Below, piece by piece: positions 1 to 8,404 of a DNA stretch of 64,000 nt (position 1 is the first letter of the stretch; each line of letters begins with the position of its first letter). Origin of the DNA: Rubellimicrobium rubrum. GTDB taxonomy: Bacteria > Pseudomonadota > Alphaproteobacteria > Rhodobacterales > Rhodobacteraceae. The position numbers and the translations under genes are program-made. The DNA lies in assembly GCF_006152115.1 (NCBI RefSeq), contig NZ_VDFU01000019.1, positions 1-64,000 of the forward strand. The letters are read 5' to 3'. Below the pieces are notes generated by a model. That model made no database searches. It saw nothing but the letters and a program-made list of their open reading frames with translations, and was not told the DNA's origin.

Positions 1-277
1 CCCGAGCCCGACCCGCCGCCAACGCCTTCATGCGACGCTCAAGCTCAGCATCCGAAATGCCAGCAGGGCGCTTGGCCGGATCACCCAGGATCGCACTGGC
101 GCGCGTGGCCGTTCCCCCGGCTGCAGGCGGGGTGGGCGTCGCCACGACCCGCTTGCGAGCCTTGGTCTCGACGACAACGTTCTTGGTCCGGCCATGCGAG
201 AAGCTTTGCTTCACGTTGCCGGGCCGGGCGCCGGGAGCGCGAAGGCCAAGGGGTTTCTTGTCGCCGGTATCGTTCAT
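1..277 (-). CDS. infB: Translation initiation factor IF-2, N-terminal fragment (runs off window)
   Basis: The 5' end of infB: 92 codons are visible, starting [16 protein letters not shown] and continuing in frame to base 1. The stretch is basic and low in complexity (Lys/Arg/Ala/Pro), as expected of the poorly conserved N-terminal extension of alphaproteobacterial IF-2; the GTPase domain lies outside the window. IF-2 delivers initiator tRNA to the 30S subunit. It follows rnpM by 16 nt on the same strand and closes a rimP-nusA-rnpM-infB operon. Identity rests on the leader sequence plus the highly conserved gene order. Confidence 0.85.
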   Translation of the reverse strand, partial: MNDTGDKKPLGLRAPGARPGNVKQSFSHGRTKNVVVETKARKRVVATPTPPAAGGTATRASAILGDPAKRPAGISDAELERRMKALAAGRAR

Positions 278-293
278 GAAGGGTATCTGTTCC

Positions 294-941
294 TCAGGGA
301 GCGGCGCGGTCGCCGTCCTCCAGTTCTCTCAGGCCACGGAGTTTCGCGGCCTCCTCTACAACACGATCGGCCAAGGCGCCAGACGCCAAAGCCGCATGGA
401 TCACGGTCTGGCGACCGAACGCCTGCCCCAATTCCTCGCTCGTGAGGCAATTGAAGTAGCGCGCACCTTCGGGCGTCCAGAGCTTGGCCTTGCCCCGTTC
501 CGAGCCATCGGAGGCCTGGAGGAGGACGCGGACCTTGGACCAGGCTCTCTTGCCGAGACCCTCACCCGCGAGGGCCAGGGCTTCCTTCACCTTCTCGAAA
601 CCCGCTATGGCAACTCCGGCCTTGCGGGCGAGCGATACAAGGTCGACGACCCGAGCGGCCAACTGACGTTCTACCTCGTCCGCAAGACCTTCGGGAACGA
701 TGACGGACGCCTTGGCCGCGCGGGCGAACTGGCCCGTCCTCGCCTGTTCCAATATGGGACGGGAAGCCGTGACATACAGCCCTCTCCCAGGAAGTTTTCC
801 GGAGATATCGGGCACGACCGAGTTGTCCGGTCCCACCACGAACCGGACAAGGCCAGACTTGGGCCCGGTTTCGTTGGTGACGAGGCAACGCCGCTCGGGC
901 TCCTCGCGGTCTATCTTGGCGCCGCCGCGCGTCATGAGCAT
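294..941 (-). CDS. rnpM: YlxR/RnpM-family RNA-binding protein (DUF448 plus L7Ae-like domain)
   Basis: About 215 residues. The N-terminal half carries the YlxR/DUF448 fold with the ERRCLVTNE and GRGLYV motifs (roughly residues 10-90). The C-terminal half (roughly 100-190) has an L7Ae-like region, [17 protein letters not shown]. YlxR of Firmicutes was reported to bind RNase P RNA; the fused two-domain form between nusA and infB is usual in alphaproteobacteria. The start is ATG at 941 or ATG at 935 (MTRGGAKI). A longer in-frame extension would run into nusA. The nusA stop lies only 12 nt upstream, inside a perfect palindrome that contains the Shine-Dalgarno-like GGAGG, suggesting translational coupling to nusA. 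Confidence 0.85.
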   Translation of the reverse strand: MLMTRGGAKIDREEPERRCLVTNETGPKSGLVRFVVGPDNSVVPDISGKLPGRGLYVTASRPILEQARTGQFARAAKASVIVPEGLADEVERQLAARVVDLVSLARKAGVAIAGFEKVKEALALAGEGLGKRAWSKVRVLLQASDGSERGKAKLWTPEGARYFNCLTSEELGQAFGRQTVIHAALASGALADRVVEEAAKLRGLRELEDGDRAAP

Positions 942-944
942 ACC

Positions 945-965
945 GGAGGAGGTCAGACCTCCTCC
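945..965 (-). promoter_or_regulatory. Perfect palindrome over the nusA stop codon and rnpM ribosome-binding region
   Basis: Arms GGAGGAGGTC (945-954) and GACCTCCTCC (956-965) are exact inverted repeats around a single base. In the minus-strand mRNA the 5' arm is the only strong purine-rich Shine-Dalgarno-like stretch before rnpM; the nusA TGA lies at the centre and the 3' arm is its exact complement. Ribosomes terminating on nusA would open the stem. A role in coupling nusA and rnpM translation is inference; the repeat itself is seen directly. Confidence 0.6.
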
Positions 966-2551
966 GCCTCCTCTTGCACGTCCAGGCCGAGCTCTTCGGG
1001 ATCGATCCAGCCCAGGGCCACCCGCGCGGACATGACCATGTTGCGCGCCTCCTCGAGGCCGAGGTCGAACTTTTCGAGGATGCCGGTGTCCTTTACACGC
1101 TGGCCGTCCACTTCGGTCCAACCGCCCGCCAATTCCCAGTCCGCCAGCGTCGCAAAGTCCTCGAGGGTCTTCACGTCATCCTGGGACAAGGCCTCGATCA
1201 TGGGCGGGGTCAGGCCCGGGAAGTTGATCAGCGACTCCTCCACTCCCAAAGCGCGGGCGCGGTCGAGAACCTTCTTTCGTTCGGCCTCGATGTGGTCGCG
1301 GGCGCGGGCCTGCAGTTCGCCGGCGGTGGACTCGTCCACGCCGTCGATGGCCAGCAGATCCTCCTGATCGACATAGGCCACCTCCTCCAGCGTCCGGAAG
1401 CCTTCGGCCACCAGCAGCTGGGCAAAGAACTCATCAAGGTCCAGGGCCAGAACGAAGAGCTTAGTGCGTTCGTCGAACTCGGCCTGGCGGCGCTTGGATT
1501 CTTCCTCTTCGGTGAGGATGTCGATGTTCAGGCCGGTGAGCAGCGAGGCCAGACGCACGTTCTGACCACGACGTCCGATCGCCAGCGAAAGCTGCTCCTC
1601 GGGGACCACGACCTCGATGCGCTCGGCATCGTCGTCGATGACGACCTTGGACACTTCGGCGGGCTGCAGCGCGTTCACGAGGAAGGTCGGGACATCCTCG
1701 TTCCACGGAATGATGTCGATCTTCTCGCCCTGGAGTTCGTTCACGACGGCCTGCACCCGGCTGCCGCGCATGCCGACGCAGGCGCCGACGGGATCGATCG
1801 AGTTGTCGTAGGAAATCACGGCGATCTTGGCGCGGCTTCCGGGATCGCGCGCCACGGCCTTGATCTCGATGACGCCCTCGTAGATCTCGGGCACCTCCAT
1901 CTTGAAGAGCTCGGCCATGAACTCGGGCGCGGTGCGGCTCAGGAAGATCTGCGGACCCCGGACCTCGCGGCGCACATCCTTGACGAAGGCGCGGATACGG
2001 TCGCCGGGGCGATAGGCTTCTCGGCCGATCTTCTCGTTGCGGCGCAGGATGGCTTCGCCCGCGCCCACGTCGACGATGACGTTGCCGTATTCCTCGCGCT
2101 TGACGGTGGCGTTGATGATGGTGCCGACGCGGTCCTTAAATTCCTCGAACTGGCGGTCGCGCTCGGCCTCGCGGACCTTCTGGAGGATGACCTGCTTGGC
2201 AGACTGCGCCGCGATCCGGCCCAGGTCCACGGGCGGAACCTCGTCGATGATCTCATCGCCGACCTTGGGATCAGCGAGGTGCTGCTTGGCCTGTTGTACG
2301 GTCACCTGGGCCTGATAGTTCTCGACCGCGTCATCCTCGACCACGGTGCGGACACGGGTGAAGCTCGCGCGGCCGGTCTTGCGGTCGATCTTGACGCGGA
2401 TGTCCATCTCGGCCCCGTAGCGGGACTTCGCGGCACGGGCGAGCGACTCCTCCATCGCCTCCACCACGAGGCCAGGGTCGATCATCTTCTCGCGTGCGAC
2501 CGCCTCGGCGGTCTGGAGAAGCTCCAACTGGTTCGCGGAGGTGATGGCCAT
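953..2551 (-). CDS. nusA: Transcription termination/antitermination factor NusA
   Basis: 532 residues, beginning [22 protein letters not shown]. Domain order fits NusA: an N-terminal RNA-polymerase-binding domain, an S1 domain (about 130-200, including [17 protein letters not shown]), two KH domains (about 205-345, with [21 protein letters not shown] and [13 protein letters not shown]), then C-terminal acidic helix-hairpin repeats (about 360-500) and a Glu-rich tail. Start ATG at 2551 overlaps the rimP stop by one base (TGATG), so the two are translationally coupled. NusA modulates pausing, intrinsic termination and rRNA antitermination. No truncation seen. Confidence 0.97.
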   Translation of the reverse strand: MAITSANQLELLQTAEAVAREKMIDPGLVVEAMEESLARAAKSRYGAEMDIRVKIDRKTGRASFTRVRTVVEDDAVENYQAQVTVQQAKQHLADPKVGDEIIDEVPPVDLGRIAAQSAKQVILQKVREAERDRQFEEFKDRVGTIINATVKREEYGNVIVDVGAGEAILRRNEKIGREAYRPGDRIRAFVKDVRREVRGPQIFLSRTAPEFMAELFKMEVPEIYEGVIEIKAVARDPGSRAKIAVISYDNSIDPVGACVGMRGSRVQAVVNELQGEKIDIIPWNEDVPTFLVNALQPAEVSKVVIDDDAERIEVVVPEEQLSLAIGRRGQNVRLASLLTGLNIDILTEEEESKRRQAEFDERTKLFVLALDLDEFFAQLLVAEGFRTLEEVAYVDQEDLLAIDGVDESTAGELQARARDHIEAERKKVLDRARALGVEESLINFPGLTPPMIEALSQDDVKTLEDFATLADWELAGGWTEVDGQRVKDTGILEKFDLGLEEARNMVMSARVALGWIDPEELGLDVQEEAEEV

Positions 2552-3171
2552 CAGTGTTTCTCCTCTGGGCTCGGGGCGGGGGCTTCAGCCTCTTCCTCCC
2601 CATCGATGATTGTTTCGACGGCGTCGAACTGCGCCTCGTCGATCTGGCCTGCATCGCGGCGGCCGCGCAGCGTTTCGCGGATAAGATCGTCCGTCAGGAC
2701 CAGCTTGGCATCTGCGATCCATTCGAAGTTGAGCCCGATCGTCACGTGTTCGGGGCCCTGCTCGATCTCGAGAAGAACCTCGCCCCCCTCGGTACCCTGG
2801 AGCACTCCCTTGAAGCGCTTGCGGTTGTCCACGGGTTCGGACAGTTCCAGCTTGACCTCGTGTCCGGCCCAGGTCTCGAAGTCCTTGAGGCGGGTCAGCG
2901 GGCGGTCGATGCCGGGACTCGACACTTCCAGCGTGTAGGCGTCGGTGATCGGGTCCTCGACATCGAGAACGGCGGACACGGCCGTCGAAAGCCGGGCGCA
3001 GTCATCCACTTCCATGGTGCCGTCGGGCTTCTGGGCCATGATCTGCAAGGTCGGGTGCTGGCCACTCATGAGGCGCAGGCGCACGAGTTCGAGGCCCAGG
3101 TCGGCAGCCACGGGCTCCACGATCTGGGCGAGGCGCTTGTCTATGGCGGTCTTGGCGATGAGGTCGGACAT
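2551..3171 (-). CDS. rimP: Ribosome maturation factor RimP
   Basis: 206 residues, starting [26 protein letters not shown]. The N-terminal alpha/beta domain includes [21 protein letters not shown] and the central [20 protein letters not shown] motif typical of RimP. The C-terminal SH3-like part is followed by a short acidic Glu/Ala-rich tail. RimP acts in 30S subunit assembly. ATG 3171 was chosen because it matches family N-termini and lies downstream of the promoter and hairpin; an in-frame extension back to 3318 would be translated through the terminator-like hairpin and the promoter. First gene of the rimP-nusA-rnpM-infB operon. Confidence 0.95.
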   Translation of the reverse strand: MSDLIAKTAIDKRLAQIVEPVAADLGLELVRLRLMSGQHPTLQIMAQKPDGTMEVDDCARLSTAVSAVLDVEDPITDAYTLEVSSPGIDRPLTRLKDFETWAGHEVKLELSEPVDNRKRFKGVLQGTEGGEVLLEIEQGPEHVTIGLNFEWIADAKLVLTDDLIRETLRGRRDAGQIDEAQFDAVETIIDGEEEAEAPAPSPEEKH

Positions 3172-3189
3172 GATGATTGGGCAGTCCTG

Positions 3190-3216
3190 AAAACAAAAAA
3201 CGGGCGCGCGGCCCGT
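3190..3216 (-). terminator. Intrinsic terminator hairpin in the rimP leader (possible attenuator)
   Basis: Arms ACGGGC (3200-3205) and GCCCGT (3211-3216) flank GCGCG. Read on the minus strand, the stem is followed by TTTTTTGTTTTC, a proper U-tract. It ends 18 nt before the rimP ATG and lies downstream of the proposed promoter at 3272-3300, so it would act on the operon's own leader as well as on read-through from the upstream binding-protein gene. The upstream leader contains GGCGCGC (minus strand of 3253-3259), complementary to GCGCGCC within the hairpin, so an alternative pairing is possible. Confidence 0.7.
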
Positions 3217-3271
3217 CGATAGTCTGCCGGTGGGCGCCGGGGGTGGAGGCCAGCGCGCCGCTTTCAAGGCG

Positions 3272-3300
3272 CATATAGGCGGGCCCGATCCCCGATGCAA
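3272..3300 (-). promoter_or_regulatory. Promoter of the rimP-nusA-rnpM-infB operon
   Basis: On the minus strand, TTGCAT (3295-3300) is separated by exactly 17 bp from TATATG (3272-3277), close to the sigma-70-type consensus. Expected transcription start is near 3265, giving a leader of about 95 nt that contains the terminator-like hairpin. The promoter lies just outside the upstream coding region, which ends at 3306. Confidence 0.55.
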
Positions 3301-3305
3301 GAGAT

Positions 3306-4622
3306 TTAGACGCGCCACCAGCGTTCCGCCAGACGGCCGCCGTCCAGCGGAGCCAGCGGCGACACCGCGTCATGGACAAGGCTTGGGTCGTAAAGCGTAA
3401 CGGCCGGCACATGCGCTACCACGACCACTGGCGCAGCGCTGGCGCAGTGGGCTTGCGCTGCGGCGTAATGGGCGGCCCGCTCCGGGCCTTCGGTGACTCG
3501 GGCGGCAGCCAAGTGACCGAGCAGGGCAGGGTCATGGCGGAGGGACGACCAAGGACCGGCCAGAGCCCGGCGGAAGGTGGCGTCCTCGGTCGGGCGTCCT
3601 TCCCAGGCCGTCAGCACAGGAACGGCGCCTGCCAGGGCCGCTGCGGCTTTTGGATCGAAGGCCGGTGGAGGCAGCGCGGACAGGGCAGGGTGCAAGGGTC
3701 CGAGCGGATGGTCGGCAGCCGGTTTGCCCCCCCACGCCGAGGCAAGCGCCTCGCGATTCAGCGCGTGCGGCAGGTGAGCAGCCAAGGCCGGATCAGCGCC
3801 GTGGGGAAGGCGGGCGTGAAGCTGGCGGTTGCCCTGCACGGCCGCAATGCCCATCCCGGCGGCCAGACCCTCTTGGACGAGATCCGGGGGCAGGGGATCG
3901 ACCACGTCCACCTCGGCAGCCAGCAAGGCTCCGAGGCGCTGCACAGGATCGGGAAGCGTCATGGCCTCGATCGCATCGAACCACCCGGCCCGTCCGTCCT
4001 TCCAGTGGGATGTCACCCGCTCTAATCGCAGACCATCCACGGGCTGTGAGGCAGCGACGCGGTAAAGGCCGGTGCCTGTCCCGTCGAAGCGCCCTTCGGG
4101 CCCTATGATCAGCCGGGGATCAGCCAGCAGGAGAGGGAAGTCCGGATCCCCTTCGCGCAGGCTCACCAGAAGAGCTTGGTTCCCCTGAGGCTCCATGGCA
4201 GCCACATGGGCCAGCACGCCGTCACGATGGCGTGCCAAGGAGGCGAGGACATCCTCGGCGCGAAGCGGCGTGCCGTCATGGAAAACAGCATCCCGGCGCA
4301 GCACGACATGCCATCGCTTCGCGCCGGGCGCAGCCTCCCAACCTTGGGCGAGTTCCCCGACCAGTTCGCCAGTGGGCCCGATCTCGGTGAGGGTATCGTA
4401 GACCGCACCCTGGGCCAGCACGGCTGGCGCTCGGGCCCAGTCGCCCCGCGGCAGCGCCTGCGAGAGACCCAGCCGAAGGGTTCCCCCCCGCGACCGCGCC
4501 TGCAGGGGCACGCCGCTCGCCGCCAGAACCCCGGCCAGCACGCCCGCCCCCAGCAGTCCGCGGCGGCTCACCCGTGAGTCGAGGCGGCGCAGCGGAGGGG
4601 CAGGGCGCCGGCGCGTGATCAT
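3306..4622 (-). CDS. ABC transporter substrate-binding protein, family 5 (DppA/OppA type), shortened
   Basis: 438 residues with a twin-arginine-like signal near the N-terminus ([19 protein letters not shown]), so probably exported by Tat. Family-5 features follow: [66 protein letters not shown] and C-terminal [10 protein letters not shown]. The usual family length is about 490-540. From memory of relatives, the stretch between [12 protein letters not shown] and [11 protein letters not shown], which normally spans tens of residues of the second lobe, is almost absent. No permease or ATPase gene adjoins. The start overlaps the pip stop by ATGA, so both are co-transcribed. Ligand unknown. Confidence 0.75.
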   Translation of the reverse strand: MITRRRPAPPLRRLDSRVSRRGLLGAGVLAGVLAASGVPLQARSRGGTLRLGLSQALPRGDWARAPAVLAQGAVYDTLTEIGPTGELVGELAQGWEAAPGAKRWHVVLRRDAVFHDGTPLRAEDVLASLARHRDGVLAHVAAMEPQGNQALLVSLREGDPDFPLLLADPRLIIGPEGRFDGTGTGLYRVAASQPVDGLRLERVTSHWKDGRAGWFDAIEAMTLPDPVQRLGALLAAEVDVVDPLPPDLVQEGLAAGMGIAAVQGNRQLHARLPHGADPALAAHLPHALNREALASAWGGKPAADHPLGPLHPALSALPPPAFDPKAAAALAGAVPVLTAWEGRPTEDATFRRALAGPWSSLRHDPALLGHLAAARVTEGPERAAHYAAAQAHCASAAPVVVVAHVPAVTLYDPSLVHDAVSPLAPLDGGRLAERWWRV

Positions 4623-5671
4623 GTCGCGGCCTGTCTTCGGGCGGGAAGGAGCCGGTCGCCTAGGACATCCATGGCACGGACCAGGGCCGCTGTGATCCCA
4701 GGCTCGCTTAGGGCGTGGCCGGCCTTGGCGATCATCTCGAGCTTGGCGGCGGGCCAGGCGCGGGACAGGGCCCAGGCCGAGGAAGGCGGGCAGATCATGT
4801 CATAGCGCCCTTGCACGATCACGCCGGGGATGTGGGCGATGCGGTGCATGTTGGCGAGGATGGCCTGTTCAGGCCGCAGAAAGCCGCCATGGGCGAAGAA
4901 GTGGTTCTCGATCCGTGAGAAGGCGCGGGCATAGTCCGCGGGCGCGTCGAAGCCGCCCAGGGGCGCGCCGGTTGTCGCGTGGGTGCCGCCCGGTCCCTCG
5001 CTGTCGATCGAGGCCAGGGCATTCTCCCAGCCGGCCCAGGCGCGGGCGAAGCGGACCTCTTCGCGCAGATCGCCCGAGAACAGGCGGCGGTGGTAGGCCT
5101 GGATGAGGTCGCCGCGCTCCTCGTCGGGGATGGCGGCGGTAAAGCGCTCCCACAGGTCGGGCCAGAAGGCGCCCGCGCCGCCGCCGTAGAACCAGTCGAG
5201 CTCGCCCTGCGTCATCAAGAAGACGCCCCGGAGCACGAGGGCCCGCACCCGTTCTGGGTGGGATTGCGCGTAAAGCAGCGCCAAGGTCGCCCCCCAGGAA
5301 CCACCGAAGACGCAGGCCCAGGCCCCGATGCCCAGCTTTTCGCGGATACGTTCGATGTCGGCCACGAGGTGCCAAGTGGTGTTCGCCTCGACCGAGGCAT
5401 GGGGGCGCGAACGGCCGCAGCCGCGCTGGTCGAACAGCACCACGCGATAGACGCGCGGGTCGAAATAGCGGCGCATCGCCGGGCTGCATCCGCCGCCGGG
5501 ACCGCCATGAAGCACGACCACCGGAAGCCCGTCCGGGTTGCCGCACTCCTCCACATACAGACGATGGCCGTCGCCCACCTCGAGCGCATGGGTCGCAAAC
5601 GGCTCCTGGCCCGGATAAAGGGCCGGATGCGGCGCGAAGCGAGCAGAAAGGGGCGCGGAGACCTTGTCCAT
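4619..5671 (-). CDS. pip: Prolyl aminopeptidase (proline iminopeptidase, peptidase S33)
   Basis: 350 residues, an alpha/beta hydrolase. The oxyanion-hole motif HGGPGGGCSP lies near residues 55-63, DQRGCGRSRPH follows, and the nucleophile Ser125 sits in GGSWGATLALLYA. The acid is probably the Asp of GRYDMICP and the base the His of KAGHALSE. It removes N-terminal proline from peptides in the cytoplasm. Length is slightly above the usual 310-320. Its stop overlaps the start of the binding-protein gene by four bases. It is divergent from ubiG with a 47-bp gap that must hold both promoters. Confidence 0.93.
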   Translation of the reverse strand: MDKVSAPLSARFAPHPALYPGQEPFATHALEVGDGHRLYVEECGNPDGLPVVVLHGGPGGGCSPAMRRYFDPRVYRVVLFDQRGCGRSRPHASVEANTTWHLVADIERIREKLGIGAWACVFGGSWGATLALLYAQSHPERVRALVLRGVFLMTQGELDWFYGGGAGAFWPDLWERFTAAIPDEERGDLIQAYHRRLFSGDLREEVRFARAWAGWENALASIDSEGPGGTHATTGAPLGGFDAPADYARAFSRIENHFFAHGGFLRPEQAILANMHRIAHIPGVIVQGRYDMICPPSSAWALSRAWPAAKLEMIAKAGHALSEPGITAALVRAMDVLGDRLLPARRQAAT

Positions 5672-5718
5672 GACCGGGCTATATCATTCCTTTGGGATCG
5701 GATGCGAGGGGAGACGCC

Positions 5719-6492
5719 ATGGATATGCGCGCTGACGGAACGGCTGGAAAGGGGGCGTCCGGTCGCAGCATCGATGCCGTCGAGGTGGAGAAGTTCGAGC
5801 GGATGGCCGCGGAATGGTGGGATCCCCAAGGCAAGTTCAAGCCGCTCCACATGCTCAATCCGGTCCGACTTGACTATATCGTGACCCAGGTCGCGGCCCG
5901 CTTCGGGCGGGATCGGCACCGTGACAAGCCCTTCGCGGGTCTGCGCATCCTCGACATCGGGTGCGGCGGTGGGCTGCTGAGCGAACCCATGGCCCGGATG
6001 GGGGCCGATGTCGTGGGTGCCGATGCGGCGGCCCGAAACATCCCGGTCGCGCGGCTCCACGCCGAGCAGTCGGGCCTTCCCATCGATTACCGGCACGCAA
6101 CGGCCGAAGCCCTGGCCGAAGCGCGCGAGGACTTCGATGTTGTGCTGAACATGGAAGTGATCGAGCATGTGGCCGATCCCGGCGATTACCTGCGCTCGAT
6201 CCACGACCTGCTCAGGCCCGGCGGGCTCCATGTCTGCTCCACGATCAACCGCAACCCGCGCAGCTATGTCATGGCGATCATCGGCGCCGAGCAGGTGATG
6301 CGCTGGCTGCCCCGGGGCACGCATGACTGGAAGAAGTTCATCCGCCCTGACGAGTTGTTCGACCTCCTGCAAAAGGCGGATCTGACGCCCATCGACCGGA
6401 TGGGGATGGTGTTCAATCCGGTGGCCTGGAGTTGGCGGCTGTCCGAACGCGACCTGTCCGTGAACTACGTGACGGCAAGCGTCAGGGACTAG
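5719..6492 (+). CDS. ubiG: Bifunctional 2-polyprenyl-6-hydroxyphenol/3-demethylubiquinone O-methyltransferase UbiG
   Basis: 257 residues. It has the UbiG signature [29 protein letters not shown] at the N-terminus, SAM motif [22 protein letters not shown], and [12 protein letters not shown] with [17 protein letters not shown] later. It performs both O-methylations in ubiquinone synthesis. ATG 5719 (MDMRADG) is chosen over an upstream in-frame start at 5692 because GAGGGGAGA lies just before it. The 3' end overlaps the convergent nitrilase gene by 11 nt. Confidence 0.96.
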   Translation: MDMRADGTAGKGASGRSIDAVEVEKFERMAAEWWDPQGKFKPLHMLNPVRLDYIVTQVAARFGRDRHRDKPFAGLRILDIGCGGGLLSEPMARMGADVVGADAAARNIPVARLHAEQSGLPIDYRHATAEALAEAREDFDVVLNMEVIEHVADPGDYLRSIHDLLRPGGLHVCSTINRNPRSYVMAIIGAEQVMRWLPRGTHDWKKFIRPDELFDLLQKADLTPIDRMGMVFNPVAWSWRLSERDLSVNYVTASVRD

Positions 6493-7303
6493 GACCGTCG
6501 AACGGGCGGTCATGGAGGAGCGAGGGGATGCGTCGCCTCGCCTCCTCGACCCGGGCCAGATCGAGATCCACGACCGTCACCCCTGGCTCGCGGCCCGCAT
6601 CGGCCAGCACCTCGCCCCACGGCGCGACGGCGAGGGAATGGCCATGGGTCTGGCGCCCGCCTGCGTGTTCGCCCGTCTGAGCGGCCGCGAGGACGAAGCA
6701 CCCCGTCTCGATGGCACGGGCGCGCAGGAGGACCTCCCAATGCGCCTCGCCCGTGGGTCGCGTGAAGGCGGCAGGAACCAGGATAACCTGCGCGCCGGCC
6801 TTGGCCAAGGCCCGGAACAGGTGGGGAAACCGCAGGTCATAGCAGATGGCGAGCCCGAGCGTCGCGAAGGGCAGGGGAGCGACGACGGCCTGGCCTCCGG
6901 GCCGGAAGCCCTGCGACTCGCGCCAGGTTTCTGTGGCCGACACATCCACGTCGAACATGTGGATCTTGTCGTACCGCGCCGCGATGGCCCCGTCCGGCCC
7001 GATCAGGACCGATCGGTTCGCCAGTCGCCCGTCCGCGTCGTCCGTCCGCACGGCCAGCGATCCCATAGCGATCCAGACCTGCCGCCTGGCTGCCTCTTCG
7101 CGCAGGCCACAAAGGACAGGATCATCCTCCTCGGTCGTGGCGACCTCGAAAAGACGGCCCCGGGGCGCCACGCAGTTCGTGACCTCTGGCGTGCAGACGA
7201 GTTGCGCCCCCGCTTCGACCGCGTCCACGACCATGGGCCGAAGCCGCGCGAGGTTGTCGCGGGGGTCGTCGGACGACGAGATCTGGAGCAGCGCCGCGCG
7301 CAT
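6482..7303 (-). CDS. Carbon-nitrogen hydrolase (nitrilase superfamily, Nit1-like amidase)
   Basis: 273 residues. The catalytic triad of the nitrilase fold is visible: Glu in CTPEVTN, Lys in [10 protein letters not shown] and Cys in AICYDLRFP. The FRPGG and [25 protein letters not shown] segments match the Nit1/deaminated-glutathione-amidase branch. A role in metabolite repair (hydrolysis of deaminated glutathione) is likely by family but not proven. The ATG at 7303 overlaps the grxC stop (TGATG), making comF-grxC-nit one operon; association with glutaredoxin fits glutathione metabolism. An upstream extension would overlap grxC entirely. Confidence 0.88.
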   Translation of the reverse strand: MRAALLQISSSDDPRDNLARLRPMVVDAVEAGAQLVCTPEVTNCVAPRGRLFEVATTEEDDPVLCGLREEAARRQVWIAMGSLAVRTDDADGRLANRSVLIGPDGAIAARYDKIHMFDVDVSATETWRESQGFRPGGQAVVAPLPFATLGLAICYDLRFPHLFRALAKAGAQVILVPAAFTRPTGEAHWEVLLRARAIETGCFVLAAAQTGEHAGGRQTHGHSLAVAPWGEVLADAGREPGVTVVDLDLARVEEARRRIPSLLHDRPFDGPSP

Positions 7304-7572
7304 CAGGCCGGGGCAGTCCCCGCGAGCATCGGGTCCAGCTTGCCAGCCTCTTCCAGCGCGTAAAGGTCGTCGCATCCGCCGACATGCCGCCCGTCGATGA
7401 AGATCTGCGGCACCGTATGGCGGCCGTTCGCCCGCTTCATCATCTCGGGGCGGCGGGATGGGTCGCGAACCACGTCCACCTCGGTGTAGCTCGCGCCCTT
7501 CTGGGCCAGGAGGCGCTTGGCTGCGTGGCAGTAGCCGCAGGTCGGGGACGTGTAGATCTCGATGGTTGCCAT
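7303..7572 (-). CDS. grxC: Glutaredoxin 3 (class I, CGYC active site)
   Basis: 89 residues beginning MATIEIYTSPTCGYCHAAKRLL. The active site is CGYC rather than the common CPYC. The GSH-binding motifs TVPQIFIDG (cis-Pro) and GGCDDLYALEEAGKLDPML are present. It reduces glutathione-mixed disulfides. ATG 7572 is preferred to an in-frame start at 7602, which would add ten residues absent from the family. It lies 54 nt downstream of comF and overlaps the nitrilase start by one base. Confidence 0.94.
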   Translation of the reverse strand: MATIEIYTSPTCGYCHAAKRLLAQKGASYTEVDVVRDPSRRPEMMKRANGRHTVPQIFIDGRHVGGCDDLYALEEAGKLDPMLAGTAPA

Positions 7573-7626
7573 GGTTGGGCTCCGGTAGGTGTCACAGTCC
7601 AACCTAGGGCCCCGCAGGGTCGGGTT

Positions 7627-8379
7627 CTAGGGTTCGAGGATCGCCCGGGCGAGGACAAGCACCCGCACATCCGCCGCGCCGGCCAGAGTCGCGGCTTCGG
7701 CGCAGGCCGAAAGCGTCGCGCCCGAGGTCATCACGTCATCCACGAGCAGCACGGCACGGCCGCGGAGAGCGGCTCCGCGACGCGGATGCGCCATAATGGC
7801 GTCCGTCAGTGCAGCGGCCCGCGCCTCGCGCCCGCCATGGCCCAGGGACTTGGTGGCTCTCCGTCGCACCAAGGCATCGGGCAGGACAGGGCAGCCGAGG
7901 TGGCGTCCAGCCTCGGACGCAAGAAGCTGCGCCTGATTGTGCTTGCGTCGCAGAAGGCGCGTCCAGTGGTGGGGCACCGGCACAAGCACAGGCTCGTCGC
8001 TGAGCAGCGGTCGGGCCGCAGCGGCGAGCCAGCGTCCCATCGGTTTGGCAAGGTCGGAGCGGTCAGCGTGTTTGAGCGCGAGCGCGAGCCTGCGGCCGGT
8101 GCCGCGGTAGGGCAGGGTGGCGCGGCCACGGCTCCAGGGCTTGGGCCGACGCAGGCAGTCGTCGCATTGGACGGGACCATCGTCCTGACCGGGTAGGGGA
8201 ACCCCACAACTGTCGCAGACCAGGGCGCCCAGCAGGAACCCCGCCTCACGCCAGCACGGGCCGCAGAGCGCGAACTCGGAGTCGGTCAGCGCCCCGCAGG
8301 CCACGCAGGCCGGCGGGTAGACCGCGCGGCGCAACGCCACTAGCGAGGCTATGGCCACGTCCCGTGCGCTTTCCAACAT
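7627..8379 (-). CDS. comF: ComF family phosphoribosyltransferase-like protein
   Basis: 250 residues. The N-terminal double zinc-ribbon is clear (CVACG...CGPCW, then CDSCG...CDDCLRRPKP). It is followed by a type-I phosphoribosyltransferase fold with VPVPHHWTRLLRRKHNQAQLLA and the PRPP loop VLLVDDVMTSGATLSACAEAA. In competent bacteria ComF assists uptake of transforming single-stranded DNA; in many others its role is unknown. First gene of comF-grxC-nit. The start is only 25 bp from the divergent methyltransferase start. Confidence 0.92.
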   Translation of the reverse strand: MLESARDVAIASLVALRRAVYPPACVACGALTDSEFALCGPCWREAGFLLGALVCDSCGVPLPGQDDGPVQCDDCLRRPKPWSRGRATLPYRGTGRRLALALKHADRSDLAKPMGRWLAAAARPLLSDEPVLVPVPHHWTRLLRRKHNQAQLLASEAGRHLGCPVLPDALVRRRATKSLGHGGREARAAALTDAIMAHPRRGAALRGRAVLLVDDVMTSGATLSACAEAATLAGAADVRVLVLARAILEP

Positions 8380-8404
8380 GGTCCCGCTCTCCTACATGGG
8401 CGGC

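Noticed and set aside
974-2938. A 654-codon open frame on the plus strand opposite nusA and rimP
   Set aside because: It is an antisense shadow produced by GC-rich third positions; nusA and rimP have clear domain motifs and the antisense product has none.
7573-7604. GGTTGG/CCAACC inverted repeat between comF and grxC
   Set aside because: Six-base arms with a 20-nt loop inside an apparent operon; likely chance.
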